Below, one piece after another: positions 1 through 10,673 of a DNA stretch of 37,808 nt. The notes under the pieces are model-generated. The model worked only from the letters and a program-made list of their open reading frames with translations. It made no database searches and was not told where the DNA came from. The translations under genes and the position numbers were made by a program. Where the stretch lies: the NCBI GenBank assembly GCA_024697295.1, contig JAILFZ010000133.1:1-37808 (forward strand), in the 5' to 3' direction. This DNA comes from Treponema sp. Its GTDB lineage: Bacteria > Spirochaetota > Spirochaetia > Treponematales > Treponemataceae. Position 1 is the stretch's first letter, and each line of letters opens with the position of its first letter.

Positions 1-3000
1 ACTGGTCTGCCTCACTTTGGTCATTTTATTCCATCAACAATTAAAGACATTATTCCGCGCTATCAGACAATGAAAGGCAAAAGGGTAGACCGCCGTTTTG
101 GCTGGGACTGCCATGGTCTTCCTGTAGAAAACCTGATAGAAAAAGAACTTGGTATTAACTCTAAACACGAAATAGAAGCTTATGGTGTTGCTAATTTTAA
201 CGATAAGTGCCGTGCTTCTGTATTAAAATATACCGGTGAATGGCGCAAGACAATTACCCGTATGGGCCGCTGGGTTGATTTTGATAACGATTACAAAACA
301 ATGAACTCGGACTTTATGGAAACAATCTGGTGGGTTGCAAAATCCCTCTGGAACAAGGGACTGATTTACGAAGGTAAATATATTCTTCCTTATTGTCCAC
401 GCTGTGCTACAGTTCTTTCAACTCATGAACTTGCCCAGGGCTATAAAGAAAAGCAGGACCCTGCAATTACAATCCGCTTTAAGGTAACAAAAGAAGCTCC
501 GGCCTTTTCTGACCCGGATATGGTAAACGGCAAGACCTATTTCCTTGCCTGGACAACTACTCCATGGACTTTGCCTTCTAACCTGGGCCTTTGTATGGGA
601 CCGGAAATCGACTATGTAAAGATTCTCGATAAAGCTTCCGGTGACTTTTATATTCTCGCAGAAAGCCGTCTTGCTTCTTACTATAAGAATGAAGAAGATT
701 ACCAAATTATCTACCGCCGCAAGGGTGCCGACTTTATCGATGCTGAATATGAGCCTCTTTTCCCTTATTTTGCCGGCCTTAAAGATGCAGCTGCCTGTGA
801 AAAAGAAAGCGGCCAGAAGTGCACTAAGGGTGCATTCCGTCTTTTTAATGCAGACTATGTTTCTACCGAAGACGGTACCGGTATTGTTCATATTGCTCCT
901 GCTTTTGGTGAAGACGACTCCAAGGTATTTGCCGGAAGCGGCGTTCCTTTTGTTGAACCAATTGATGCAGAATGCCGTTTTACTAAAGAAGTCAGTGATT
1001 ATAAAGGCATTTTTGTAAAAGACGCTGATAAAGATATTATGGACCGCCTTAAAAAAGAAGGAAAACTGGTTAAAAGAGAAACTGTAAATCACCAGTATCC
1101 TCACTGCTGGAGGTGTGGTTCTCCTTTGATTTATCGTGGAATCGGTTCCTGGTTTGTAAAGGTTGCCGATCAGCACGAAAGACTTTTAAAGGCAAACTCT
1201 CAGATTAAGTGGCAGCCTGCCCATATTAAGGAAGGTCGTTTTGGCAAGTGGCTTGCCGGCAGCCGTGACTGGGCAATCAGCCGTAACCGCTACTGGGGTA
1301 ACCCGATTCCAATCTGGAGATGTGATGACTGCGGCGAAAAAATCTGTGTCGGCAGCCGTGCAGAGCTTAAAGAATTAAGCGGAGTTGAACTTAAAGACCT
1401 TCATAAACAGTTTGTAGATGAAGTTACTATTAAGTGTAAATGCGGCGGAACCATGCACCGTATTCCGGAAGTATTTGACTGCTGGTTTGAATCAGGTTCC
1501 ATGCCTTATGCCCAGAACCATTATCCTTTTGAAAATAAAGAATACTTTGAAAAGCATTTTCCAGCTGACTTTATTTCTGAAGGTCTGGACCAGACAAGAG
1601 GCTGGTTCTATACCCTTACAATTCTTGCAGCAGAACTTTTTGACAAGCCTGCCTTTAAAAACTGTATAGTAAACGGTCTTGTACTTGCAGAAGACGGCCG
1701 TAAGATGTCTAAGTCACTTAAAAACTATACTGACCCGGTAGAAGCAATTAATAAGTTTGGTGCAGATGCAATTCGTCTTTTCTTAACTCATTCTGCTGTT
1801 GTAAAGGCAGATGACCTTCGCTACAGCGATAATGGTGTAAGGGAAATATTAAAGAATATCATTATTCCTCTCTGGTCTGGCTACAACTTCTTTGTAAGCT
1901 ATGCTTCGCTTGAAGGTTATGAATGCACAGGACACGCCTTTGATAAAAAACTTCCTGATAATCCGATGGACAAATGGATTCTTTCTATCTGCCAGAAGAT
2001 GATTAAAAATGTATCAGGCGCTCTGGATGACTACGATTTGAGTTCTGCAATTGACCCTCTCGTTGACTTTATTGACCAGCTCAACAACTGGTATATCAGG
2101 CGTTCAAGAAAGCGTTTTTCAAAAGAAGCAGAAAGAAATGACAAAATCCAGGCCTTTGAGACTCTCTATCTGGCCCTTAAAACTTTTGCCAAGTGTGCGG
2201 CTCCATTCATTCCGTTTATTACAGAAACAATGTGGCAGAACCTGCGCCTTTCTGATGACAAGATTTCTGTTCATCTTTGTGACTTCCCGGCATACAATAG
2301 CGGGGTCCGCGATGAAGAACTTGAATTCAAGATGGCTGTAGTTCAGAAAGCTGTTTCTATGGGACATAGCCTGCGAAACCAGTTCAACCTCAAAAACCGC
2401 CAGCCGCTTACTGCTGCAGAACTTGTTACCCGCGATGCTGCTGAACGAAAAGTTCTCGAAAACATGCAGGATACAATCGCCGAAGAACTTAATGTTAAAA
2501 AGGTTATCTTCCACGAAAGGGAAGATGAACTTGTTTCTTATTCTGCAAAGGCAAACTTCCGTACACTCGGCAAGGAACTTGGTCCTAAGATGAAACTTGC
2601 TGCCGGTGTTATCGCAACACTCGACGGAAGTAAAATCTCTGACATTCTGGGCGGCAAAGCTGTTACAATAGATGTTGAAGGTCAGAAAGTTGAACTTAAT
2701 ACTGACAAGATTATTGTTGAACGTACAGAAAAAGAAAACCTCAAGGTTCTTAATGACGGTACAATCACAATTGGTCTTGATACCAAAGTAACCGAAGAAC
2801 TCAAAAAAGAAGGTTATGTACGCGATCTTATCCGCGGTATTCAGAACCTTCGTAAAGAGAAGGGGCTTACTGTTCTTGACAGTATTGTACTCCAGGTTAG
2901 CGGAGATGATGACTTAAAGTCGGCATTTGAAATGTTTGGAGATTTGATCAAGAATTCAACTCTGACAAAGAAACAGGAATGGGTTGATTCAATCAAGGCT

Positions 3001-3057
3001 CCTGCAACAATCGATGCAGACGACAAACAGTGGAGTTTTGCCATTGAAAAAATCTAA
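1..3057 (+). CDS. ileS: Isoleucyl-tRNA synthetase, 5'-truncated by window edge, eukaryotic/archaeal-like (IleRS2) type
   Basis: Frame is open from base 1 (TGLPHFGHFIPSTIKDIIPRYQTMKGKRVDRRFGWDCHGLPVE); KMSKS motif in GRKMSKSLKNY; TAA at 3057. Confidence 0.97.
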   Translation, partial: TGLPHFGHFIPSTIKDIIPRYQTMKGKRVDRRFGWDCHGLPVENLIEKELGINSKHEIEAYGVANFNDKCRASVLKYTGEWRKTITRMGRWVDFDNDYKTMNSDFMETIWWVAKSLWNKGLIYEGKYILPYCPRCATVLSTHELAQGYKEKQDPAITIRFKVTKEAPAFSDPDMVNGKTYFLAWTTTPWTLPSNLGLCMGPEIDYVKILDKASGDFYILAESRLASYYKNEEDYQIIYRRKGADFIDAEYEPLFPYFAGLKDAAACEKESGQKCTKGAFRLFNADYVSTEDGTGIVHIAPAFGEDDSKVFAGSGVPFVEPIDAECRFTKEVSDYKGIFVKDADKDIMDRLKKEGKLVKRETVNHQYPHCWRCGSPLIYRGIGSWFVKVADQHERLLKANSQIKWQPAHIKEGRFGKWLAGSRDWAISRNRYWGNPIPIWRCDDCGEKICVGSRAELKELSGVELKDLHKQFVDEVTIKCKCGGTMHRIPEVFDCWFESGSMPYAQNHYPFENKEYFEKHFPADFISEGLDQTRGWFYTLTILAAELFDKPAFKNCIVNGLVLAEDGRKMSKSLKNYTDPVEAINKFGADAIRLFLTHSAVVKADDLRYSDNGVREILKNIIIPLWSGYNFFVSYASLEGYECTGHAFDKKLPDNPMDKWILSICQKMIKNVSGALDDYDLSSAIDPLVDFIDQLNNWYIRRSRKRFSKEAERNDKIQAFETLYLALKTFAKCAAPFIPFITETMWQNLRLSDDKISVHLCDFPAYNSGVRDEELEFKMAVVQKAVSMGHSLRNQFNLKNRQPLTAAELVTRDAAERKVLENMQDTIAEELNVKKVIFHEREDELVSYSAKANFRTLGKELGPKMKLAAGVIATLDGSKISDILGGKAVTIDVEGQKVELNTDKIIVERTEKENLKVLNDGTITIGLDTKVTEELKKEGYVRDLIRGIQNLRKEKGLTVLDSIVLQVSGDDDLKSAFEMFGDLIKNSTLTKKQEWVDSIKAPATIDADDKQWSFAIEKI

Positions 3058-3937
3058 AATCTTCTGTGCCGGGATTTTTTTCCTGGCAGAAGCTATTTTA
3101 TTTTTAACTCTTTTGTTTTCATGTAAAAGTGCACCACAGGTAAGCAATGTGGAGAGTCTTGATTTAATCGATCCTGATTCTCCAATGCTTATTTATATTC
3201 CTGTTGAATCTAACAGGGAATTTTTAGCATACGCTTTTGAACAGCTTGCCCAAATCAGCAATGATGATGCCGGAAAGGTCATCAGCAGAACTCAAAATGT
3301 GGCTGTTTCTACTTCTACCGACAGCGGTTCTTATCAGATTGCGCTTAAGGGATCTTATCCTTCAATTGGAATCAAATCAGCTCTTTCAGAAAAGAATGGT
3401 TTTAGTCCAAAGATTTCAACTGCAACAACAGTTCCATATCCGCTTTTTGATAACTCTAAGAAAAAAATTCAGGTAACAAGTCCGGATAATTCAATTCTGG
3501 GAATTTCTCAAAATCTTGAATCAATGCTTGTTCGATATGAAGGTCAGATTAAGGTTCTTGCAGAGAATTCTGAAGATGGAAAGACTCATAACCTTCAAGA
3601 ACATGTCTATAATTTTTTGACTGATTGTCCTCAAAACGAAATTAAATTCTATTCAACTGATCCTGCAGGTTTTGTATCTGTCTTTTTGGGAAAAGTATCC
3701 AGCATGGGATTAACTTCTTTGTGCGGAAGCCTGACTAATTCAAAAAAGGCAAACACCTTCGCACTCCGCCTGGAACTTGAACTTGCAAATCCTGCAACAG
3801 CTAAGGCGGTTTGTGCAATGCTCAAACTGGCCCTTTTCCCAGTTCCTGCCAAAATCCAGCAGACAGCAGGTTCAAAAATTATAATTACAGATATATCATT
3901 AACATGGAATAAATTAATCAGACTGATGACAAGATAA
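3044..3937 (+). CDS. Putative lipoprotein (LKKSKIFCAGIFFLAEAILFLTLLFSCKSAPQ...), TTG start overlapping the ileS 3' end
   Basis: Lipobox-like LLFSC after a hydrophobic stretch; in-frame TTG at 3044 places the signal peptide at the N-terminus. Confidence 0.75.
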   Translation: MKKSKIFCAGIFFLAEAILFLTLLFSCKSAPQVSNVESLDLIDPDSPMLIYIPVESNREFLAYAFEQLAQISNDDAGKVISRTQNVAVSTSTDSGSYQIALKGSYPSIGIKSALSEKNGFSPKISTATTVPYPLFDNSKKKIQVTSPDNSILGISQNLESMLVRYEGQIKVLAENSEDGKTHNLQEHVYNFLTDCPQNEIKFYSTDPAGFVSVFLGKVSSMGLTSLCGSLTNSKKANTFALRLELELANPATAKAVCAMLKLALFPVPAKIQQTAGSKIIITDISLTWNKLIRLMTR

Positions 3938-3949
3938 AAGGAGACAGAC

Positions 3950-4987
3950 ATGCACAGCAACGAAAAAATTATTCTTAAAGCCGAAGATCTGGACGGTTAT
4001 CTTTTACCAAAAGATGTTGAAGATATCAGCCTTCTTAAAACAATGTATGATGAAACGTTAAAACATTTTGAAGCTCAGGATAAAGATAAAATTGTTCAGA
4101 GTTTTGACAAAATGGGTCACGAACTCCAGAGAATCTGTGCAGAAAATCCTAATATCAAGGTTTTTTCTTTTGAAACAGATGAAGGAAGCCATGCAGAAGC
4201 AAGCCGCGTAATTTCAAAACTACGTGACATAGAAACCGGCCACCAGGAATTTATTTATTACGTTCAGCGTGCATACGAAATGCTTTTCCGCCTGGCTTTT
4301 ACTGACCAGCATGAAGACAAAAAAGGTCATATTGTTGTAAAAACTCCTGTAAATATTCCTGTGCAGAACTATGCTGTGCACAAAATCCCTGACATTGATC
4401 ATAAAATTGAAAACTCAGTTATGTGTGTAATGCTTCGCGGCGCTTTGCTGCCGAGTATCATTATGTCAAAAGAAATTGAAGAGTATTCAAGCCATAAATA
4501 TGTAACACCTTTTGCCCTGTTCAAAATCAACCGCGACGACTCAAAGAATGAGTCCAACATGGAATACATCCTTGACCTGAAGAAGTCCTTCTTTAACCTT
4601 GAAGAACTGGACGGTAAAGATTTGATTTTTGCTGACCCGATGAACGCAACAGGCGGTTCCCTCGTAACTGTTGTTAAATATCTTCAGGCTAACGGTGTCA
4701 GACCAAAATCAATCAAGTTCTTTAACGTAATCAGTGCTCTTAAAGGAAGTCTCCGTGTTACACGCGCACTCGAAAACTGTACATGTTACACACTCTGGCT
4801 CGACCCTGTATTGAACAGTAAGGCCTATATTATGCCTGGTCTTGGTGATGCCGGTGACCGCCTTAACGGTTGTGACAAGAAAAACAATCCGCGCAACATT
4901 ATCCGCCTGATTGCTGACTACGGTGCCAACATAAGCGAATTGTACAGAAATCAGCTTGCAAAAATTGAGGCAACAGTCCTTGACTAA
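3950..4987 (+). CDS. upp: Uracil phosphoribosyltransferase-like protein with N-terminal extension
   Basis: C-terminal half has [19 protein letters not shown] and [12 protein letters not shown], typical of UPRT; ~135 aa precede the core; RBS AAGGAGA upstream. Confidence 0.8.
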   Translation: MHSNEKIILKAEDLDGYLLPKDVEDISLLKTMYDETLKHFEAQDKDKIVQSFDKMGHELQRICAENPNIKVFSFETDEGSHAEASRVISKLRDIETGHQEFIYYVQRAYEMLFRLAFTDQHEDKKGHIVVKTPVNIPVQNYAVHKIPDIDHKIENSVMCVMLRGALLPSIIMSKEIEEYSSHKYVTPFALFKINRDDSKNESNMEYILDLKKSFFNLEELDGKDLIFADPMNATGGSLVTVVKYLQANGVRPKSIKFFNVISALKGSLRVTRALENCTCYTLWLDPVLNSKAYIMPGLGDAGDRLNGCDKKNNPRNIIRLIADYGANISELYRNQLAKIEATVLD

Positions 4988-5612
4988 CAAAAAAACTACA
5001 GTTAAAAAAGTATTTTTCTCTTTTCTCTGTTTAGTCACTTTTGCCGCATTATTTGAAATTTCAGGCTGCCAGACAAGCAACGCTTTTAAAGTTCCGGGCG
5101 AAAGTTCAATTATCACAAAGAATATTGCTTCCGAGTATTTTACTATTGCGGAGGGGTATGCGGACTTAAAAAAATACGACAAAGCCGCAGTCTATTACAA
5201 ATACGCAATGAAAAACAAGTCGCTCAGACTGTCTGCTTATTATAAAATGGCCCGCTGTTATGCTCTTGCCAAAGACTATAAAAATGCTACAGAAGCCTAC
5301 GAAAATCTCCTCAAGCTAGATCCGGACAATAAAGAAATAAAACTCTCCCTCGCATATATCCAGGGAATGAGCGGCGATACGGAAAAAGCACTTAAATCCT
5401 ATGAAGCGCTTATGCAGGAATTTCCCGAAGACAGTTCAGTTCTGGTAAATTACATAAATGTTTTGATTTACATTGGACGCATTGAAGATGCAGAAAAGAA
5501 TCTCAAAATCCTTATAGAAAAATTTCCGGATTGTACAGAGATAAAAACTCTTACAGATTCAATAAATTCAGAGATAGATAATCCTGATTCAAATCTTGGC
5601 AAAAAAGAATAG
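4980..5612 (+). CDS. TPR-repeat lipoprotein
   Basis: TTG start overlapping the upp stop; lipobox-like FEISGC; TPR-like segments ([50 protein letters not shown]). Confidence 0.75.
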   Translation: MTNKKTTVKKVFFSFLCLVTFAALFEISGCQTSNAFKVPGESSIITKNIASEYFTIAEGYADLKKYDKAAVYYKYAMKNKSLRLSAYYKMARCYALAKDYKNATEAYENLLKLDPDNKEIKLSLAYIQGMSGDTEKALKSYEALMQEFPEDSSVLVNYINVLIYIGRIEDAEKNLKILIEKFPDCTEIKTLTDSINSEIDNPDSNLGKKE

Positions 5613-5651
5613 AATCTGGAAATGTCAAATCATTTATTCAATTCAACAAGT

Positions 5652-6902
5652 CTAGTTATTGAGAATAAAATTGCGGTATTTTTCCGGATTTACACGGAAT
5701 GCAATAATCGGACTTGTCATGTCGTCAGAAGCGTGTTTCTGTGCCTCTGAAGCTTCGGTCAAAAGCCTTTCTGCGCTGATTAAGCGTTCTGTTCTTGAAG
5801 AAATGCCGATTGTGATGGCTGGCAATCCCTGATCTCGCAAACTTGCTGCAAGGCGCTCAAGAAGGCTTTCTGCATCCTGTAAAGCATCATCGAGTTTAAG
5901 AGCCTTGATCAAAAGGGCATATGAATCAGTTCCATAACGATATGCAGAACCACGCTCATTTACACAGTTTTTAATGCATGCAGCCTGAGCTGAGTCCGGA
6001 TTGTCGTTCTGAATACCTGCGATTCGGACGATTATCAGTGACAAATCCTGTTCCTGACTTGCACTGTGAATAAGTTCTTCTTCGAGGGCAGGAAGAAGGG
6101 CTTCTTCTTCGCTGATTGTTGCTGTAATTATTGGTTTGTCCTGAATTTCTTCATCTGAAGTGTCCTGTTCTTCGGCTTCTTCTGCGGTATAAACTTCGTT
6201 GTCCGAAAAGCTTAGGGAAGTATCTTCTTCATTCGACAAAAAATCTGAAGGTGATGAAATTTCTTCCTGGAGTTCTTCTACAGTTGCATCTTCTTCAACA
6301 GGACCGTTGTCTGATAATGATTCTACTGCCACATTGTCTGTGCGGAACGGATTGTCGTCAAAACTGTCTTTGTGGTTGAATTTGATTACTTTGTCTTTAG
6401 AACATGATCCTTCCGGTTTTGCAAAAATCAAAATTAGAATTGCAATGAGTGTTGCAATAAAAATCAGGATGAATGCGGTTCGTGCGTGATAGAAAAGGGA
6501 AGATGGCTTTACAGTGTAAATCTGTGCTTTAATTACAAGGTTGTTTCCGTTGTTGAGGTTAAAGCTTTTTGTAAAATCCTTTGTATAGTTCTGTGTGTCG
6601 ATTGTGTTTGCTTTAGTTGAAGGGTATGAGTAGAGGGTATTGCCGTTCATAACAAGTTCGAGGCTTGCGTAGTCGTCAAAATCCTTTACGGCCTGCATAA
6701 ATGAATCAGCAAATGCGCTTGAATTATAATCATATTTATTTGCTATAACTTCTGTTTTTTTTGCAAGTGAATCAAATAAAACCTGTGCCTGTGAGGGACC
6801 TGCTTTTTTATCTGTAACAATTCCGGTAACAAAATAAATAACCGAAATCAATAAAACTGCGCCGATTAAAACTGAAACTATATTAAAACTTCTCTTTGTC
6901 AT
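5652..6902 (-). CDS. Membrane protein: two TM helices flanking an extracytoplasmic domain, acidic linker, C-terminal degenerate GGDEF-like domain
   Basis: TM segments IVSVLIGAVLLISVIYFV and AFILIFIATLIAILILIF; C-terminal RYGTDSYALLI...PAITIGISSR...LLTEASEAQKHA aligns by eye with the GGDEF fold. Confidence 0.7.
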   Translation of the reverse strand: MTKRSFNIVSVLIGAVLLISVIYFVTGIVTDKKAGPSQAQVLFDSLAKKTEVIANKYDYNSSAFADSFMQAVKDFDDYASLELVMNGNTLYSYPSTKANTIDTQNYTKDFTKSFNLNNGNNLVIKAQIYTVKPSSLFYHARTAFILIFIATLIAILILIFAKPEGSCSKDKVIKFNHKDSFDDNPFRTDNVAVESLSDNGPVEEDATVEELQEEISSPSDFLSNEEDTSLSFSDNEVYTAEEAEEQDTSDEEIQDKPIITATISEEEALLPALEEELIHSASQEQDLSLIIVRIAGIQNDNPDSAQAACIKNCVNERGSAYRYGTDSYALLIKALKLDDALQDAESLLERLAASLRDQGLPAITIGISSRTERLISAERLLTEASEAQKHASDDMTSPIIAFRVNPEKYRNFILNN

Positions 6903-8344
6903 GATATTTTAGTATACCCTAGAGTTTTAGTCAGTGCAAGTTCATAACTTTGTGTTACAGAAGCATTTTTCTGGTACCAGGCCATAAGCGGTAAAAGTAT
7001 ATAACTTTCGGGATTTTTTATCGCCGTGAATAAATCTTTGTCCAGAGAATTCAACAATTCATTCAAATAATTTAAAAAGTTTTCATAATCAAAAAAATGA
7101 ATTTTTATTGTCTGCCCTGGAGAGGGGTTTTCTAAATAAATTTCAAGGCTTTTTTTATATGAATCAAGAATTTCGTTTGTAAACTGATTCTTTTTAAGTT
7201 CAACAAGGGGTGTGCGGAACATCAGCTGACAGAATTTACTTTCTTTATTCTGTAATTTTGTCTGATTAATTGAATACAATTTTTCAAGGTAGGTACCTTT
7301 TGCGTAGGGCTTTCCGTCAAGATAACTGAAGTCCGCCCCAAAGAATTTTATTTTTGAAAAACCAAGTTTGAAGGCAAGGTCACAGGCGGCAATCGTAACT
7401 GTTCCTGTTCCGCTCTGGAGGGAAACAAATGAATTTTGGAAGAGGTTTGCAAGTTGTGCAAGCGGATGATTGCTTGCAAAAAAGAAAAACCTGTTTCCTG
7501 TTTCAATTACTTTTTTTACGCAGCTGTGCTCACAGCACAAATCAAAGGCAAAAATTGTCTTTTTATCAGGTGTCAGGTTATTCAAAAAGTGATTTCTCGA
7601 AACTGCCTGGCCGTCGAGGCTTATAACTATATTTGGGTTGATATTGTTTTGCAAAAGAACCGGATAAGTCGTATCGGTTGCAATTATAAAATAACCGCCG
7701 CATTTAAGTTCGTTTATAGACTTATCGAGGGTAGGTCCTGCTGCAATTATGGCGCAGTTTTTTGAGGTGTCTGCAAAATCGTTGAGGCAAAAACTATTTA
7801 AGTTTTTGCAGACGGCAAGGTTTTTGAAAATATTTTTCTGCCATATTTTACCAAAAGCCCGCTGTACGGAGTAATCCGCCATCACAGTTTGAACTGCCTT
7901 TTTTACGATTGTCTCGATTATACTTGCACTCTGAGAAAATATGTTCTGCCAGGACCGTAAAAAGGCAAGATTAATTGTTGAATAAACCGGTGCGATAAAG
8001 TTTTTTATTATTGTTTCAAAAAGATTTTCTATCGTACAAAAAATTACATTCGGATTTTCAGAAAGTTCTTTGCATTGTTCAATTTGAATAAGATAATCAA
8101 AGTCTTGGCTTGAGTTTTCTACGACAATTATTTTGCGCTCTGGGTTTTTATTTAAAAGCGAGGCGATATGATAACCGCCTGCAAGTCCGCCAACAATAAA
8201 AAAGACAAGTTTGTCATCATAATTGTTTGCAAAACTTTCTGCTTCCCGCTCAGGTGCGTACAAAGAGTGGAGTGCAATTTGATTTACTTTTGGAACTGAA
8301 AGATTGTTTTTTGAAGGAACGATTTCTGTATAAAAACTAGCCAT
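6899..8344 (-). CDS. DUF115 / MptE-like (motility accessory factor, Maf-like) protein
   Basis: CAIIAAGPTLDKSI..., NIVISLDGQ, SGTGTVTIAACDLAFKLGFSKIKFFGADFSYLDG. Confidence 0.75.
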   Translation of the reverse strand: MASFYTEIVPSKNNLSVPKVNQIALHSLYAPEREAESFANNYDDKLVFFIVGGLAGGYHIASLLNKNPERKIIVVENSSQDFDYLIQIEQCKELSENPNVIFCTIENLFETIIKNFIAPVYSTINLAFLRSWQNIFSQSASIIETIVKKAVQTVMADYSVQRAFGKIWQKNIFKNLAVCKNLNSFCLNDFADTSKNCAIIAAGPTLDKSINELKCGGYFIIATDTTYPVLLQNNINPNIVISLDGQAVSRNHFLNNLTPDKKTIFAFDLCCEHSCVKKVIETGNRFFFFASNHPLAQLANLFQNSFVSLQSGTGTVTIAACDLAFKLGFSKIKFFGADFSYLDGKPYAKGTYLEKLYSINQTKLQNKESKFCQLMFRTPLVELKKNQFTNEILDSYKKSLEIYLENPSPGQTIKIHFFDYENFLNYLNELLNSLDKDLFTAIKNPESYILLPLMAWYQKNASVTQSYELALTKTLGYTKIS

Positions 8345-9806
8345 TTATCCGTTCCCCGATTTTTTTAATGAGTTTTTGTTTTTTATCATTTATGTTTTTT
8401 TGTATCTTTTCTTTTTCGCTTGAATCCATGCTTCTCTCTCTTTGGATGGTTTCCAGAGGAAAAAGTTCTTTTTCAAAGAAGCTTGTTTGAGAAAGTTCTT
8501 TAACAGCTTTTAAAATATTTGATTTTTTTAATTCAATCTTTTTAGTATGGAGTTCAAGCTTAAAATTATCGGGGGCAACTTTTATCTGATCCCAGAAAAT
8601 GTCTTTTACAGGTGCAATATTTGAGATTATTGAATTATCACAAGTCACCCTGAAAACCCGCTTTGTAATGCTTTCCGGAAGTGCTTTGAACCAGTTTCTG
8701 TATAATGTAAGAGAGCCGTCAGAACCAAATCGTGAGCGTGTTATCCTTGTCTCCTTATTGGAAAGCTTTTTATCTTTATTTTGGTTTGACATTTCAAGTT
8801 TGTTTGGCTGTGTATGCTGGGATGCGCTGTTTTGCTGTAAATCAAGGCCGCAAAAATAAATGTTTTTTTCTGTTAAAGAAAGCGCAAGTTCCAGGGCGGT
8901 GCCGCTTACAGTACCGTTTCTTTGGGCCGTATGATATGGAATTTTTAAGCTGTCAAAAAGTTTTTGTCCAAGGCTTTCAGGATATACTAAAGGCATAACG
9001 GCGTGAGTTTTAAATATATCAGAAGGACAGGCAGCTTCGTCTGTGATGGCCCAGAGCGGTTTTGATTTTAATGAATTGAATTCAATATGTTTTTTTGCCC
9101 AGTAACCGCCGTCTGTGGATAAAATCATATCTATGCGGATATCGTAGTATTCTAGGACGCTGACGGCTGAAGAAACTGCGATTATAAAAAAACTATCCTG
9201 GAACTTTTTAATGTATTCAATTGATTCTTTTAAGCTTGGCCCTGAGGCGCAGATTAAAATGTCTTTTTGAACAGGGTTTATAAGATTTAAGTTTTTTATT
9301 CTACAGATATTGTTTATGGAATTTGTAAACCAGCGTTTTGCAAAATACGATCTTGTAAACAAAACATCACGGCTTTTTGAAACTGCTTTTTTTATGCATC
9401 CAAAAACTTCCTGTACAGTCTGCGGAAAATTAAGTTCGACTGGTTTCCAGGTAAAAAAGGCAGATTTTAAAAGTTCTTCTTCACCAAAATAATTGAACAA
9501 TTGTTCATCAAAAAACTGCGCAGAAAAAAAATAAAAAACTTTATCCCATTCTTTATCATAGTCTGTAAATTCATCAAAGAGACGGATTGTTGCAAGTTTT
9601 GCATCAGGAAAACGTTCACGCAAAAAAGGTACACAGTAGGATAGTGCGCCTTCTATGATAAAAATTGTCGAAGGATAAAATGTAAGTTCAAGATTCTCGA
9701 CAAAGGATTTTGCTTCGTTTTGTGGATTATAGCTTGAATGTAAAAATTTGCCATCACAGGAACAGGTTAATGTGCCGTTTTTTGATGGAGCAAAGTTAAA
9801 AATCAC
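8337..9806 (-). CDS. DUF115 / MptE-like (Maf-like) protein, second copy
   Basis: DILICASGPSLKESI..., DMILSTDGGYW, RNGTVSGTALELALSLTEKNIYFCGLDLQ; overlaps the next DUF115 gene by 8 nt. Confidence 0.75.
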   Translation of the reverse strand: MIFNFAPSKNGTLTCSCDGKFLHSSYNPQNEAKSFVENLELTFYPSTIFIIEGALSYCVPFLRERFPDAKLATIRLFDEFTDYDKEWDKVFYFFSAQFFDEQLFNYFGEEELLKSAFFTWKPVELNFPQTVQEVFGCIKKAVSKSRDVLFTRSYFAKRWFTNSINNICRIKNLNLINPVQKDILICASGPSLKESIEYIKKFQDSFFIIAVSSAVSVLEYYDIRIDMILSTDGGYWAKKHIEFNSLKSKPLWAITDEAACPSDIFKTHAVMPLVYPESLGQKLFDSLKIPYHTAQRNGTVSGTALELALSLTEKNIYFCGLDLQQNSASQHTQPNKLEMSNQNKDKKLSNKETRITRSRFGSDGSLTLYRNWFKALPESITKRVFRVTCDNSIISNIAPVKDIFWDQIKVAPDNFKLELHTKKIELKKSNILKAVKELSQTSFFEKELFPLETIQRERSMDSSEKEKIQKNINDKKQKLIKKIGERING

Positions 9807-9809
9807 GGC

Positions 9810-10673
9810 TTAATCCTGTTCTAAGAAACTGATGCTTCCCTTTGAATTCGGGCATACGCCTGCGGAAAGAACAAGAACGCCCTTTTCATCAAGATTAAAG
9901 AATTCCTGGAGATTTGAATTGATGTGGAATTGGAGAAGTTTTTCGTCAATATCTTCCCTGGAAAACATTATGGCTTTGATTTCGCAGTTTGACTTGAGAA
10001 CGGGGACGTTTGGTTTAAACAAAAGCTCGCTGATTTTATAGAAAATCTCTTCCATTGCGGCATCAGTCAATTTGTCAGAAATGGAAGAATCATATTTATT
10101 GAATGCATTTTCTAGTGAGAGTTTTGCAGAAATTATAAATAAATATGCGCTTGAAATTACAAAGCCGTCCGAACTATCGTATGAAGGCTGTTGTTTAGCA
10201 TCAAGCGATTGGATGACAGCCTGGCTTACCACAGATGCATCTTCTAATTCCCCATCGTGATTTATGACAACAAGATAAGCGCTTTTATTATCAAGAGTAA
10301 ATTTTAAAATGTTTATTAAAACTATTTCGTTTTTAATCTGTTCAGAAAACAACTGGTAGAGCGGTGTAAGACTTTCTTCGGAAAAGGCCTTCCATTCGCC
10401 TTCTGTTAAATCAAGTCCGTCCCAGAAGTCTTTTGAAGAAACCGAATCAGCGATTGATTCAAGATCAAAATTGAAAGATTTTTTTACGTGATAAAAATCT
10501 TCAGTATTTGTGAACAAAGCGCAGCGATAAAAATTGTTTTGTTTTGCCAGTTCGGCAAAAGTAACAGATTTTGTATCATATCTGGAAGCCTTTGCTAAAA
10601 GACCTTCTTTTTTAACTTGAGGGCTTTGCTCAGGCTGATTTTCCAGATTATTAATTCGGCTCAGAAGACCCAT
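9810..10673 (-). CDS. Conserved-looking hypothetical protein (MGLLSRINNLENQ...GLLAKASRYD)
   Basis: Long ORF in tight operon context; TAATG overlap with the upstream gene stop. Confidence 0.8.
   Translation of the reverse strand: MGLLSRINNLENQPEQSPQVKKEGLLAKASRYDTKSVTFAELAKQNNFYRCALFTNTEDFYHVKKSFNFDLESIADSVSSKDFWDGLDLTEGEWKAFSEESLTPLYQLFSEQIKNEIVLINILKFTLDNKSAYLVVINHDGELEDASVVSQAVIQSLDAKQQPSYDSSDGFVISSAYLFIISAKLSLENAFNKYDSSISDKLTDAAMEEIFYKISELLFKPNVPVLKSNCEIKAIMFSREDIDEKLLQFHINSNLQEFFNLDEKGVLVLSAGVCPNSKGSISFLEQD

Noticed and set aside
418-1176. 252-aa minus-strand ORF inside ileS
   Set aside because: Antisense shadow of a strongly recognisable gene; no plausible domain.
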